From VFMC01 sp037130535 (GTDB lineage: Bacteria; Actinomycetota; Acidimicrobiia; Acidimicrobiales; Ilumatobacteraceae): a stretch of 64,000 nucleotides of DNA. A program made the position numbers and the translations under genes. Positions 29,069 through 36,923 of this stretch are shown here, in pieces (within the stretch, counting starts at the first letter, position 1; each line of letters begins with the position of its first letter). The notes under the pieces were generated by a model, which ran no database searches, was not told the DNA's origin, and saw only the letters and a list, made by a program, of their open reading frames with translations. The stretch lies in NCBI GenBank assembly GCA_037130535.1, contig JBAXSU010000002.1:3293-67292 (forward strand), read 5' to 3'.

Positions 29069-29074
29069 ATCCTA
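29069..29074 (-). promoter_or_regulatory. Candidate -10 of gyrB promoter
   Basis: TAGGAT, preceded by GG, on the minus strand in the only sizeable gap before gyrB, about 118 nt upstream of the ATG. No good -35 match is visible. The rest of the 28952-29124 gap shows no obvious structure. Confidence 0.35.
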
Positions 29075-29124
29075 CCGGAGGGGTGTGACGGAGAGGCGGA
29101 GGGTCGGGCCTCCGAGCAGGGGTT

Positions 29125-29445
29125 TCAGCGCCGTTTCACGCGGATGTCGAAGTGCTCGACTGTGGCCCCGATCGTGGCCTGGAGTCGAGCCCGCAGATCG
29201 GTCTCGAGGAACTTCAACTGCGTGGCCCAGGCGGGCTCGTCGACGTCGACGACGAGACGTGTTCCGTCGAGTTTCACGGGTTGCACATGTGCCGCCACGA
29301 CGTCGCCGACGATCTCGTTCCACCGGCCGAACACTCCGCCCATGGTGCCGGCCGACACCGTGGGAGTAGTCGCCGGTGCCGGTCCGCGTAGCGACCGCAC
29401 CACGCCGGTGAGGCTGTCGCCCAGGGGGACCGGATCACGGCTCAC
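29125..29445 (-). CDS. dciA: DciA-type helicase loader (DUF721)
   Basis: A 106-residue DUF721 protein: GGVFGRWNEIVGDVVAAHVQPVKLDGTRLVVDV is the compact KH-like core, followed by WATQLKFLETDLRARL. DciA proteins interact with the replicative helicase DnaB and help load it in bacteria lacking DnaC. The position between recF and gyrB is classical for actinobacteria. GTG 29445 (VSRDPVPLGDSL) is chosen because the ATG at 29490 would overlap the upstream protease gene and adds unconserved residues. Confidence 0.85.
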   Translation of the reverse strand: MSRDPVPLGDSLTGVVRSLRGPAPATTPTVSAGTMGGVFGRWNEIVGDVVAAHVQPVKLDGTRLVVDVDEPAWATQLKFLETDLRARLQATIGATVEHFDIRVKRR

Positions 29446-29467
29446 CGGGCGAGCGTACCGGGCAGCC

Positions 29468-30187
29468 TCAGAGCAGTGTGTCCCAGGCACCCTGGATGAG
29501 GAAGAAGTCGTACGCGGCGTGCAGGACGATGCAGGGGATCAGCGAACCCGTCACCCGTCGCAAGGAGTAGAAGGCCATGCCGATGATTGCGGTGAACACC
29601 GTTTGGCGGAGTGCGTCACCCACCTCGGCACCGATCACGATGTTCGGTGTGTGGAACAGGCCGAACAGCACGGAGGCGAACACCACCGCCTGCCACTCGC
29701 GGGTGAACACTCGCCGCGCCCCCACCTGCTGGATCCCCCGGAAGGTGATCTCCTCGGTGAGGCCCACCAGGGTCATGGTGACGATGCACCCGATCAGGTA
29801 GCTCGAGCCCGCATCGCCGGCGAATCCATCGGACAGGAACCGACCGACACCGAGCACGAACACAACCACGGGAAACACCACCAGCCAGCGCCGAGTCGTA
29901 CGCGATGGTTCGCGGAGCACCGACTTCCACCAGCCGAGTTTGGTGATGACCACCACCTGGAACGCCAGCACGGCGAGCAACGGAATGATGAACTGGCGCA
30001 CCCAGGGAGTGCCGAGTGTGCCGAGATCGGGATAGTCGACACCGTCGTCGCCGGGGACGAGCACGATGAGCCCGATCCAGATGACGACATGGGCGACGAA
30101 GATGCCGAGCAGCAACGCCACGGTGGGCTTGGTGCCCTCGTCGACGCGCAACTCGTTCGTTGAAACGGTGGAGAGTTCGCTGGTCAC
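29468..30187 (-). CDS. CPBP-family (CAAX-like) intramembrane metalloprotease
   Basis: A 239-residue protein with about six to seven transmembrane helices and the ABI/CPBP motifs: LTEEITFRG (motif 1, Glu-Glu and Arg), LFGLFHTPN (motif 2 with His) and IPCIVLHAAYDF (motif 3 His/Asp). Family members are membrane peptidases or related to Rce1. It sits between recF and dciA, where actinobacteria more often have other or no genes. GTG 30187 starts 11 nt after the recF stop, and a TAATCT element 8 nt before it could drive its own transcription. Confidence 0.82.
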   Translation of the reverse strand: MTSELSTVSTNELRVDEGTKPTVALLLGIFVAHVVIWIGLIVLVPGDDGVDYPDLGTLGTPWVRQFIIPLLAVLAFQVVVITKLGWWKSVLREPSRTTRRWLVVFPVVVFVLGVGRFLSDGFAGDAGSSYLIGCIVTMTLVGLTEEITFRGIQQVGARRVFTREWQAVVFASVLFGLFHTPNIVIGAEVGDALRQTVFTAIIGMAFYSLRRVTGSLIPCIVLHAAYDFFLIQGAWDTLL

Positions 30188-30198
30188 GGCCGCGCAGA

Positions 30199-31284
30199 TT
30201 AGTCAGGCGTGACGACCGCCCCGGACGAGATGCGCACGACCGCGTCGGGGTGGGCAGCGGCCGGCAGCGTGGCCGCCGTGGTGAGCACCACCTGGCCAGG
30301 TGGCAGATACCGCAACAGCGCCGTGGCACGTTCGTCGTCGAGTTCGCTGAGCACGTCGTCGAGCACCAGCACGGGTGCGCTGCCGGTGCGCTCGGCCACC
30401 AGGCGGTGCGCCGCCAGGCGCAGGGCGAGTGCCAGCGTGCGTTGCTCGCCCTGCGACGCGTGCGTACGCGCGGGCATGCCGTTCAAGAACAGTTCCACGT
30501 CGTCGCGGTGCGGTCCGACGGTGGACACACCGCGGCGCACATCGTCGGTGCGAGAACCAGCCAGCGCGGTGGCCAGTCCCATCCGGCGCCAGTCGGGCTC
30601 GTAGCGCAACTCCACCGCAGTGGGGCGTCCGGCCAGTTGCTCGTAGGCCTCCAGTGTGAGCGGATCGAGCTTGGCAACGAGTACCGAACGGGCGTGCCCG
30701 AACTGTTCGCCGAGGTCGGCCAACTTCGCGTCCCACACGTCGAGGGTGATCTCGGTCTCGTCGTTCAGCCGCCCACCCGCCTGCTTCAGCAGCGTGTTTC
30801 GCTGCTTCACCACCCGGTCGAGTTCGAGACGCATCGCGTCGTACTTCAGGGCGAGCGCCACGAGCGTGTCGTCCATGAATCGGCGCCGTTCACCCGGACC
30901 CTCTTTCACGATCACCAGGTCGTCGGGCGAGAACACGCTCACCCGCACCACACCCAGCAGGTCGCGGCTGCGTTCGAGTCGGTTGCGGTTCACCAGCACC
31001 CGGTTGCGACCGATCCGGCCCACCTCGGCCTCGACCAAGATCTCGCGTCCGTCGTCGTGCAGCACCTCGGCTCGGATGATCGCCGTATCGGCACCCATGC
31101 GCACCATTGCGTCGGTGGGCGCACCGCGAAAACTGTCGAGACGGGCCAGATAGGCCAACGCCTCGGCGAAGTTGGTCTTGCCCTGTCCGTTCAGGCCCAC
31201 CACGGCGGTGATGCCAGGCTGCAGATTGAACGAGGCGTTGCTGTAGTTGCGGAAGTCGACGAGTTCGAGGTGGGTGACGATCAT
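30199..31284 (-). CDS. recF: DNA replication and repair protein RecF
   Basis: A 361-residue SMC-like ATPase that helps load RecA at gaps via RecOR. The Walker A is GLNGQGKTNF (30-39). LDDVLSELD is the Walker B with catalytic Glu, and ASQGEQRTLALALRLA is the ABC signature. Length and order are typical. Its ATG overlaps the dnaN stop as ATGA, a usual dnaN-recF coupling. The stop TAA lies immediately before the protease gene. Confidence 0.98.
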   Translation of the reverse strand: MIVTHLELVDFRNYSNASFNLQPGITAVVGLNGQGKTNFAEALAYLARLDSFRGAPTDAMVRMGADTAIIRAEVLHDDGREILVEAEVGRIGRNRVLVNRNRLERSRDLLGVVRVSVFSPDDLVIVKEGPGERRRFMDDTLVALALKYDAMRLELDRVVKQRNTLLKQAGGRLNDETEITLDVWDAKLADLGEQFGHARSVLVAKLDPLTLEAYEQLAGRPTAVELRYEPDWRRMGLATALAGSRTDDVRRGVSTVGPHRDDVELFLNGMPARTHASQGEQRTLALALRLAAHRLVAERTGSAPVLVLDDVLSELDDERATALLRYLPPGQVVLTTAATLPAAAHPDAVVRISSGAVVTPD

Positions 31285-32396
31285 GCGTCGTGCTGGACAC
31301 GCACCGGCATGAGCAGATACAGGAAGTCGTCGTTGCCGACGCCACGAACGATGGCGGGCTTCAGCCCGTCGGTGGTGGAGAGCGTGACCTCGTCGTTGGG
31401 CACGGCTTCCACGCCGGCCGCGAGGTACTCCGGATTGAACGCCACCTTCAACTCGTCGCCCGAGGCAGTGGCATCGAGTTCCTCGCTTGCGTTGCCGATG
31501 TCTTGGGTGATGGTGGTGAGCTGCAACGAGTCGGCCGAGATCTTCAGACGCAGTACCGACGTGGTGGTGGATGTGTCGCGCGCCAGGATCTTCATACGCC
31601 GGATGGCGTCGAGCAGTTCGCCACGGTTCACGGTGAGCAGGTTCGGATGGCTCGGCGGGATGAGTTGGCGATAGTTCGGGAAGTCGCCTGGGATGAGGCG
31701 GGTGCTCAGCCGGGTGCCGCCGATCTCGAAGGTGGCGTCGTTCTCGCCGATGCGCAAGGTGACTTCGGGCCCGTCGCTCAGCACGCGCTGCAACTCGTTC
31801 AGCGCGCGGGCCGGCACCAGCACGCGCTGCTCGGCGCCGAGCACACTGACCCCTGGCAGGTCGCGCACGGCAAGCCGGTACGAATCGGTTGCCACCAGCC
31901 GCAGTCCGTCGTTCTCAGCTGCGAGCAGCACACCGGTGAGGACCGGACGACCCTCGTCCTTGCTGGCCGCGCTGACCACCTGGCGCAATGCGTCGCTGAA
32001 GGCACTGGCGTCGAGCGTGACCGCAGCGGCTGCCGACGGGCTGATGCGCGGGTAGTCGTCGAACGACAGGGCTCGCACACTGAACTGCGACCGGCCGGCG
32101 CTGATCTTCACGTCTTCCTCGCCGACGGCCACCTCCACGCGGCCAGCGGGCAGGGCGCGCACGATGTCGGCAGCGAGCTTGGCGGGCACCACGGCACCAC
32201 CATCGATCTCGCCACCCACAGCAACGACTTTCTGGATGGTGAGCTCGAGGTCGGTGCCGGTGATGGTGAGCTGATCGCCCAGCACCTCGAGGCGCACACC
32301 TTGCAGCACCGGATGGGTGCTGCCTCGGCCGGTGGCGGCGCGGCTGGCCGTCGCCAGTGCTTCGGCCAAGACGTCTCGTTCGCAGCGGAACTTCAC
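31281..32396 (-). CDS. dnaN: DNA polymerase III beta sliding clamp
   Basis: A 371-residue clamp made of three repeats. Recognisable segments include RAATGRGSTHPVLQGVRLEV, FDDYPRISP, LVATDSYRLAVRDLPG, RLIPGDFPNYRQLIP, and the C-terminal YLLMPVR that forms part of the hydrophobic pocket. GTG 32396 is the start: GAGAAAGG lies 6 nt upstream and homologues begin with this MKFRCERDVL-type sequence. The open frame extending to 32582 runs through the origin spacer and is not coding. Confidence 0.98.
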   Translation of the reverse strand: MKFRCERDVLAEALATASRAATGRGSTHPVLQGVRLEVLGDQLTITGTDLELTIQKVVAVGGEIDGGAVVPAKLAADIVRALPAGRVEVAVGEEDVKISAGRSQFSVRALSFDDYPRISPSAAAAVTLDASAFSDALRQVVSAASKDEGRPVLTGVLLAAENDGLRLVATDSYRLAVRDLPGVSVLGAEQRVLVPARALNELQRVLSDGPEVTLRIGENDATFEIGGTRLSTRLIPGDFPNYRQLIPPSHPNLLTVNRGELLDAIRRMKILARDTSTTTSVLRLKISADSLQLTTITQDIGNASEELDATASGDELKVAFNPEYLAAGVEAVPNDEVTLSTTDGLKPAIVRGVGNDDFLYLLMPVRVQHDA

Positions 32397-32458
32397 AGGG
32401 CAACCTTTCTCACCACTTGGATGGATGACATGGTAATGGTCGTAATAAGGGGTGTGGA

Positions 32459-32468
32459 TTGTGCACAA
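32459..32468. promoter_or_regulatory. Palindromic DnaA-box-like site
   Basis: TTGTGCACAA reads the same on both strands. Each strand gives TTGTGCACA, one mismatch from TTGTCCACA. Confidence 0.5.
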
Positions 32469-32512
32469 GCCGGTATCGCGCCAGCGTGCGAGTGCTTTTT
32501 GACCACACACTG

Positions 32513-32521
32513 TTGTCCACC
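32513..32521 (+). promoter_or_regulatory. DnaA box (one mismatch)
   Basis: TTGTCCACC matches the high-GC actinobacterial DnaA box TTGTCCACA except for the last base. Confidence 0.6.
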
Positions 32522-32619
32522 GTGCTCCACAGGCCGGAAATGACAACGGCGTGGTTCGGTGGACGACGGAGCGACCGTCCACCGCGCGCGCCCTGGCGTC
32601 CCCATGATGTCCCCAGCGT

Positions 32620-34023
32620 TCAACTCGTCTTCAATCGCTGGATGAGGTCGGTCACCTGGTCGTAGACCTGCTTGCGCTCTTTCATCTGTCGCTGGATCTT
32701 GTCGACAGCGTGGATGACCGTGGTGTGGTCGCGTCCGCCGAAGAGGCGGGCGATGCTGGGGTAGCTCAGGTCGGTGAGTTCGCGGAAGACGTACATTGCG
32801 GTCTGGCGAGCAGACACCAGCGGGCGCTGCCGACTGCGCCCGCGGAGCGCGTCGACACTGAATCCGAGAATGGATGCGATCTCGGTGAGCATCTCGTCAT
32901 CGGTGCGAGGCTTCACGCCCGTGTCGGTGAGCAGGTAGCCGAGGAGTTGCTCGGCGAGGTGCGTGGTGATGGTGACGTGATTGAGACTGGCGTAGGCAGT
33001 GACGCGGATGAGTGCGCCTTCCAACTCGCGGATGTTCGAGGTGACATGGCTGGCGATGAACTCGAGTGTGTCGGCCGGAACTGGACTGCGATCGCGCTCA
33101 GCCTTGTTGCGCAAGATGGCCAGACGGGTCTCGAGGTCGGGTGGTTGGATATCGGTGATGAGGCCCCACTTGAACCGACCGCGGAGGCGCTCTTCGAGTG
33201 TGGGGATGGCATCAGGCATGCGATCACTGGAGATGACGATCTGCTTGTTGGCACCGTGCAGCGAGTTGAAGGTGTGGAAGAACTCCTCCTGGAGACCTTC
33301 CTTGCCCTCCATGAACTGGATGTCGTCGATGAGCAGCACGTCGATGTCGCGATAGCGGCGCTTGAAGGCGCCGATGGTGTTGCTGCGGATGCCGTCGACG
33401 TACTCGTTGAGGAACGTCTCGGTACTGACGTAGCGAACGGTGTCGTGTTGGTAGTGGCGGTGCACGTAGTGGCCGATGGCGTGCAGCAGGTGGGTCTTGC
33501 CGAGTCCGGCTGCGCCGTAGATGAACAGTGGGTTGTACGACCGACCCGGTGTTTCGGCCACGCGAAGTGCGGCAGCCAGGGCGAACTGGTTCGAGGCACC
33601 CTTCACGAACGTCTCGAAGGTGTACCGCGGATTCAGGCCGGCGAGATCGAGGGCCGAGTCGTTGCTGCGTCCCGAAGCCGAACCCGAGCGGATCGGAGTG
33701 CCGCCTGTGGCGCTGGCGTCGGTGCTGGCACCGGTGTCGGGCACCAGGTCGGCCGGCTCGTCGTACGGCAGGTCGGCGTCGGGCACCACGACGACGAGGT
33801 GGCGCTTCGAGGCACCGATCTCGTCGAGGGCATCGACCACAAGGGGCAGGTAGCGGGTGAGAATGCGGTCGCGAACGTGGTTGTTGGGAGCGCTGACCTG
33901 GAGTTCGTCGGGTCCGCTGTCGAGCGCTACGACGTCTTGGAAGGTCGAGAACCACACCGCCTCAGATACCTGGGCCCGGAGCAGTTGCGCTACTGCCGTC
34001 CACACCTGTTCGGTATCGCTCAC
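32620..34023 (-). CDS. dnaA: Chromosomal replication initiator DnaA
   Basis: A 467-residue initiator with the four usual domains: an N-terminal DnaB-interaction domain (about 1-80), a variable linker (about 85-130), and the AAA+ core with GAAGLGKT (170-177) and LLIDDIQF (230-237). Domain IV follows, with the DnaA signature GGRDHTTVIHAV (429-440) that reads DnaA boxes. GTG 34023 is preceded by GGAGG at a good distance. The upstream GTG (34029) falls inside that ribosome-binding site, and earlier codons pass through DnaA boxes. The linker is short compared with Streptomyces. Confidence 0.99.
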   Translation of the reverse strand: MSDTEQVWTAVAQLLRAQVSEAVWFSTFQDVVALDSGPDELQVSAPNNHVRDRILTRYLPLVVDALDEIGASKRHLVVVVPDADLPYDEPADLVPDTGASTDASATGGTPIRSGSASGRSNDSALDLAGLNPRYTFETFVKGASNQFALAAALRVAETPGRSYNPLFIYGAAGLGKTHLLHAIGHYVHRHYQHDTVRYVSTETFLNEYVDGIRSNTIGAFKRRYRDIDVLLIDDIQFMEGKEGLQEEFFHTFNSLHGANKQIVISSDRMPDAIPTLEERLRGRFKWGLITDIQPPDLETRLAILRNKAERDRSPVPADTLEFIASHVTSNIRELEGALIRVTAYASLNHVTITTHLAEQLLGYLLTDTGVKPRTDDEMLTEIASILGFSVDALRGRSRQRPLVSARQTAMYVFRELTDLSYPSIARLFGGRDHTTVIHAVDKIQRQMKERKQVYDQVTDLIQRLKTS

Positions 34024-34062
34024 CTGCACCTCCGTCCCAATCAACTGCCCGCATCCACACTG

Positions 34063-34083
34063 TTGTCCACAGAGTGTGGACAA
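34063..34083. promoter_or_regulatory. Inverted pair of perfect DnaA boxes
   Basis: TTGTCCACA and TGTGGACAA face each other with 3 nt between them. Confidence 0.8.
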
Positions 34084-34139
34084 CGAGGCGGAATGATCGC
34101 GGATGGCCGTCGATCGCGGAAGCGAGCACCGTAGCAGAC

Positions 34140-34148
34140 TTATCCACA
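34140..34148 (+). promoter_or_regulatory. Perfect DnaA box TTATCCACA
   Basis: An exact match to the classical consensus, the only AT-richer version in the window. It lies 117 nt upstream of the dnaA start codon. Confidence 0.8.
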
Positions 34149-34169
34149 CCCTCATCACGGGACCTCGGG

Positions 34170-34198
34170 TTGCCCTGGCGGAGGTCTGGCCCTAACCT
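34170..34198 (+). promoter_or_regulatory. Promoter of rpmH-rnpA-yidD-yidC operon
   Basis: TTGCCC (34170-34175), a 17-nt spacer, and TAACCT (34193-34198) form a good housekeeping sigma-factor promoter. The leader to GTG 34294 is about 90 nt and ends with a GAGGAGG ribosome-binding site. Confidence 0.65.
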
Positions 34199-34293
34199 AC
34201 GGAGGTTGTCTGCTCGGTGGCGGGTTCGTGCCGCATTCGACGACAACCCTGATCTGTCGGCACCGGCGTCCGGTGCTCTGCGAGGAGGATGGC

Positions 34294-34428
34294 GTGAAGC
34301 GCACGTTCCAACCCAACAACCGTCGTCGTGCCAAGAAGCACGGCTTTCGCCAGCGGATGAGTACCCGCGCCGGACAGGGCATCTTGAAGGCCCGCCGTGC
34401 CAAGGGCCGGCACCGTCTGTCGGCTTGA
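34294..34428 (+). CDS. rpmH: 50S ribosomal protein L34
   Basis: A 44-residue basic protein, KRTFQPNNRRRAKKHGFRQRM followed by STRAGQGILKARRAKGRHRLSA, an essentially textbook L34 that packs into the large ribosomal subunit. GTG 34294 has a strong GAGGAGG ribosome-binding site; the upstream in-frame ATG at 34228 is in the leader. It heads the classic rpmH-rnpA operon divergent from dnaA. The stop overlaps the rnpA start. Confidence 0.98.
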   Translation: MKRTFQPNNRRRAKKHGFRQRMSTRAGQGILKARRAKGRHRLSA

Positions 34429-34760
34429 TCTGGCGCATCCGCGACCGCGGCACCTTTCAGCGTCTGTCGCGAGAGGGTCGGCGGTCTCGGGCCGGAGTGC
34501 TGTGGTGCACCGCTGTTCTCGATCCGACGTTGTCGCCGCCCCGAGTGGCGTTTGCGATCGGTCGCGCCTTCGGTCCGGCCGTGCAGCGCAATCGAGTGCG
34601 GCGTCAACTGCGTTCACTGCTGTCCGAGATGCCGGTTCCGGCGGGGGCGTATCTCATCGGCGCCCGGCCGGACGCCGCCGCGCGGTCGTATCCCGACCTG
34701 CAGCGCGACCTGCAGTCGCTCATCAGTTCGCAACAGCGCAACCACAAGGTGGAAGGCTGA
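34425..34760 (+). CDS. rnpA: Ribonuclease P protein component
   Basis: A 111-residue protein subunit of RNase P, which assists RNA-catalysed 5' maturation of tRNA precursors. The family signature AFGPAVQRNRVRRQLRSLL is intact at about 47-65, with an N-terminal RIRDRGTFQRLSREG matching the substrate-leader cleft. The start is TTG 34425, which overlaps the rpmH stop as TTGA; homologues begin at about this residue and no closer ATG or GTG fits. Translation is therefore coupled to L34. The next gene overlaps its own stop. Confidence 0.95.
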   Translation: MIWRIRDRGTFQRLSREGRRSRAGVLWCTAVLDPTLSPPRVAFAIGRAFGPAVQRNRVRRQLRSLLSEMPVPAGAYLIGARPDAAARSYPDLQRDLQSLISSQQRNHKVEG

Positions 34761-34993
34761 CCAACGCACTACTGCGTATGGTGCATTCGTATCAGTTGAT
34801 GATGGAGGGTCGACCGTCACCATGCCGGTTCACTCCGTCATGCTCCTGCTACGCATCTGAGTCACTCCAGCAGTACGGCCTCGGCCGTGGGCTGCTGCTC
34901 ACCCTGCGGCGCTTCCTGCGCTGTCGACCGTTCGGGCCGTCGGGGTGGGACCCCGTACCCGACACTTTCCTGCGAAAGCGAGCCGCCGCATGA
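34757..34993 (+). CDS. yidD: Membrane protein insertion efficiency factor YidD (apparent CTG start)
   Basis: A 78-residue YidD: SYQLMMEGRPSPCRFTPSCSCYASESLQQYGLGRGLLLTLRRFLRCRPF is the diagnostic block with its paired Cys residues, ending GGWDPVPD-like. It assists YidC-dependent insertion. The first ATG (34778) would remove the seven residues that precede the SYQ motif in homologues. The residue count fits a start at CTG 34757, which overlaps the rnpA stop as CTGA and follows AAGGTGG by 5 nt. If only standard starts are allowed, 34778 is the fallback. The end overlaps yidC as ATGA. Confidence 0.85.
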   Translation: MTNALLRMVHSYQLMMEGRPSPCRFTPSCSCYASESLQQYGLGRGLLLTLRRFLRCRPFGPSGWDPVPDTFLRKRAAA

Positions 34994-36030
34994 TCGCCTT
35001 TGGTCTGTTCGAAGGGCCGGCCTGGTTGCTGGCCAAGTTCTACGACTTCACCCACAACTACATCCTCGCCATCTCGATGATCGCGTTGGTGGTGATGCTC
35101 ATCACCGCTCCCCTGCAGTTGAAGGCAACCAAGGGCATGCTCGAGATGCAGCGACTGCAGCCTCAGTTGCGCCGCCTGCAGCAAGAGCACCGCGGCGATC
35201 GCCAAAAGCTGAACGAAGAAATGATGAAGCTCTACCAGGAGCACAAGGTCAACCCGTTGGCCTCGTGCTTCCCACTGCTGTTGCAGTTCCCGGTGTTCAT
35301 CATCATGTTCCGAGTGCTCCACGGCCTCACCGACAAGATCGAGGGCCGCGAGGGGTACCCGGGTTTCACGCCGCAATACATCTCGTCGGCGTCGAAGCTC
35401 TACAAAGATCTCGTCGGTCAGAACGAGATGTTGGCGTGGGGCCTCGACCTGGCGAAGCGACCGATCGAAGCGATCGGCGAATCGTTCAGCGGCGGGTTCG
35501 TCTACGCCGTGCTCGTCGTGGCGCTCGGCGCGCTGTATCTGGTGCAGCAAAAGATGGTGGCAGCCCGTGCCTCGGTGAGCCCCACGATGTCGCCGATGCA
35601 GCAGAAGATCATGCAGTACCTGCCGGTGGTCTTCGCCGTCTTTCTGGTCTTCTACCTCACCGGTCTGGTCATCTACTACATGGCCCAAGCAATCTTCCGC
35701 ATCGGCCTGCAGTGGTACATCACCCGCCGCTTCTACAAGGGTGAGGAGTCTCTCGGCCGTCAGGCCATGGCCGCTGGCGAGAAGGCCCGCGAGATGGCCA
35801 AGAGCGAGCCGGGTGGCGGTGGCCTGTTCGGCCAGATGAAGCGAGATGCCGCTGCTGCCAAGGATTCCGCAGCGAAAAACGCGAAGCCGTCGTCGTCGAC
35901 CACGGTGAGCAAGCGGGTCACCCCGCCGAAGAACAAACCAACGCCCGCGAGCAAGGCTGGACGCCCTGCACCGACGGGCCGCGCAACGCGGCCCAAGCCC
36001 GGCGGCTCGACGCGGCCCCCGAAGCAATAA
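34990..36030 (+). CDS. yidC: Membrane protein insertase YidC
   Basis: A 346-residue Oxa1/YidC insertase of the Gram-positive type without the large periplasmic domain. Helix 1 (NYILAISMIALVVMLITAPLQLK) includes the hydrophilic-groove region, followed by the coiled charged hairpin QLRRLQQEHRGDRQKLNEEMMKLYQEH. The conserved NPLASCFPLLLQFPVFIIMFRVL leads into the remaining helices near 160-250. The C-terminus (about 285-346) is a basic Ala/Pro/Lys tail that can contact ribosomes. ATG 34990 overlaps the yidD stop. It inserts membrane proteins alone or with Sec. Confidence 0.96.
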   Translation: MIAFGLFEGPAWLLAKFYDFTHNYILAISMIALVVMLITAPLQLKATKGMLEMQRLQPQLRRLQQEHRGDRQKLNEEMMKLYQEHKVNPLASCFPLLLQFPVFIIMFRVLHGLTDKIEGREGYPGFTPQYISSASKLYKDLVGQNEMLAWGLDLAKRPIEAIGESFSGGFVYAVLVVALGALYLVQQKMVAARASVSPTMSPMQQKIMQYLPVVFAVFLVFYLTGLVIYYMAQAIFRIGLQWYITRRFYKGEESLGRQAMAAGEKAREMAKSEPGGGGLFGQMKRDAAAAKDSAAKNAKPSSSTTVSKRVTPPKNKPTPASKAGRPAPTGRATRPKPGGSTRPPKQ

Positions 36031-36041
36031 GAGGTTCAGTC

Positions 36042-36923
36042 ATGGAATGGGTCGAAACGACCGGTCGTACGATCGAAGAAGCCAAGAGCGCTGCGCTCGA
36101 TCGGCTCGGTGTGGTGGAAGACGACGCCGAATTCGAGATCATCGAAGAGCCTCGGGTGGGGTTGTTTGGTCGTCAGCGCGGTGAGGCCCGCGTACGCGCT
36201 CGCGTGCGCCCCACTACACCGCGTGCCAAAGTCGAGCGCCGCGATCGCAAGAAGCGCAGCGACGGCAAGCCGGCCAATGCTGGGAACGACGCTCCCGACG
36301 CAGTTGCCGAGCGGGCCCCCAAGAGCACCCAGCCTCGGCAGCGTGTCGAGAGCGGCCAGCGGTCGCAACCCAAGCAGCGTCAGGCGTCGCGAGCCGCCGC
36401 ATCCAGTTCCGACGCCTCAACGAACGACGCAGCGCCGACGCGCACCAAGGAGACCGACGTGACACCCCAGCAGGTAGCCGACGAGGCGACGAATTTCATC
36501 TCCGGCCTTGTGGGGGCGTTCGGTCTCACCGGCACCACCGCTGCAGTCGTGGAGGGTGACGACATCGAAGTGAAGGTTGACGGCGCCGACCTCGGCCTGC
36601 TCGTCGGCCCTCGTGGCAGTACCCTCCAAGCTGTGCAGGAGATCGTCCGTGTGGTGGCACAGCGTCGGCTGGGCGACCACGACACGCATCTTCGTGTCGA
36701 TGTGGGTGGCTACCGCGAACGCCGGCGCGAAGCACTCTCGCGCTTTGCCCAGCAGGTAGCCGAACAGGTCGTCGCTGACGGCACGGCCCGTAGCCTCGAG
36801 CCGATGTCGTCGGCCGATCGCAAGGTCGTCCACGATGTGCTGGCCGAGGTTGATGGTGTTGACACCAGCTCGGCCGGCGAGGAACCGAACCGCCGGGTGG
36901 TCATCTCCCCCGCGAATGCCTGA
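36042..36923 (+). CDS. jag: Jag/KhpB RNA-binding protein
   Basis: A 293-residue protein with three parts: a Jag N-domain (about 1-52, EWVETTGRTIEEAKSAALDRLGV and GLFG), a long Gln/Arg/Ala-rich linker (about 55-140), a KH domain with the GPRG loop at 189-192, and an R3H domain SLEPMSSADRKVVHD (251-265). KhpB binds RNA and, in Gram-positives, influences cell elongation and division. Position after yidC is conserved. The stop overlaps the rsmG start by 8 nt, implying operon continuation. Confidence 0.95.
   Translation: MEWVETTGRTIEEAKSAALDRLGVVEDDAEFEIIEEPRVGLFGRQRGEARVRARVRPTTPRAKVERRDRKKRSDGKPANAGNDAPDAVAERAPKSTQPRQRVESGQRSQPKQRQASRAAASSSDASTNDAAPTRTKETDVTPQQVADEATNFISGLVGAFGLTGTTAAVVEGDDIEVKVDGADLGLLVGPRGSTLQAVQEIVRVVAQRRLGDHDTHLRVDVGGYRERRREALSRFAQQVAEQVVADGTARSLEPMSSADRKVVHDVLAEVDGVDTSSAGEEPNRRVVISPANA

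Larger units (their letters stand above)
32397..32619. other. dnaA-dnaN spacer, candidate part of oriC
   Basis: This 223-nt spacer holds a perfect palindrome TTGTGCACAA (32459-32468), one base off a DnaA box on either strand, and TTGTCCACC (32513-32521) next to a short T-run (32495-32500). In actinobacteria oriC usually lies here, but fewer boxes are seen than expected. The remaining sequence includes the dnaN ribosome-binding site and no obvious genes. Confidence 0.5.
34024..34165. other. dnaA upstream region with DnaA-box cluster (oriC or dnaA autoregulation)
   Basis: The dnaA side of the dnaA-rpmH spacer carries three perfect boxes: TTGTCCACA (34063-34071), its inverted copy TGTGGACAA (34075-34083) and TTATCCACA (34140-34148), plus a weaker GCATCCACA at 34051-34059. 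This is a better cluster than the dnaA-dnaN spacer. It may form a bipartite origin with it, or serve to autoregulate dnaA. Confidence 0.6.

Noticed and set aside
32710..34134. A 474-codon open frame opposite dnaA, crossing the DnaA boxes
   Set aside because: It has no motif and would run through the dnaA regulatory region; a coding-phase artefact.
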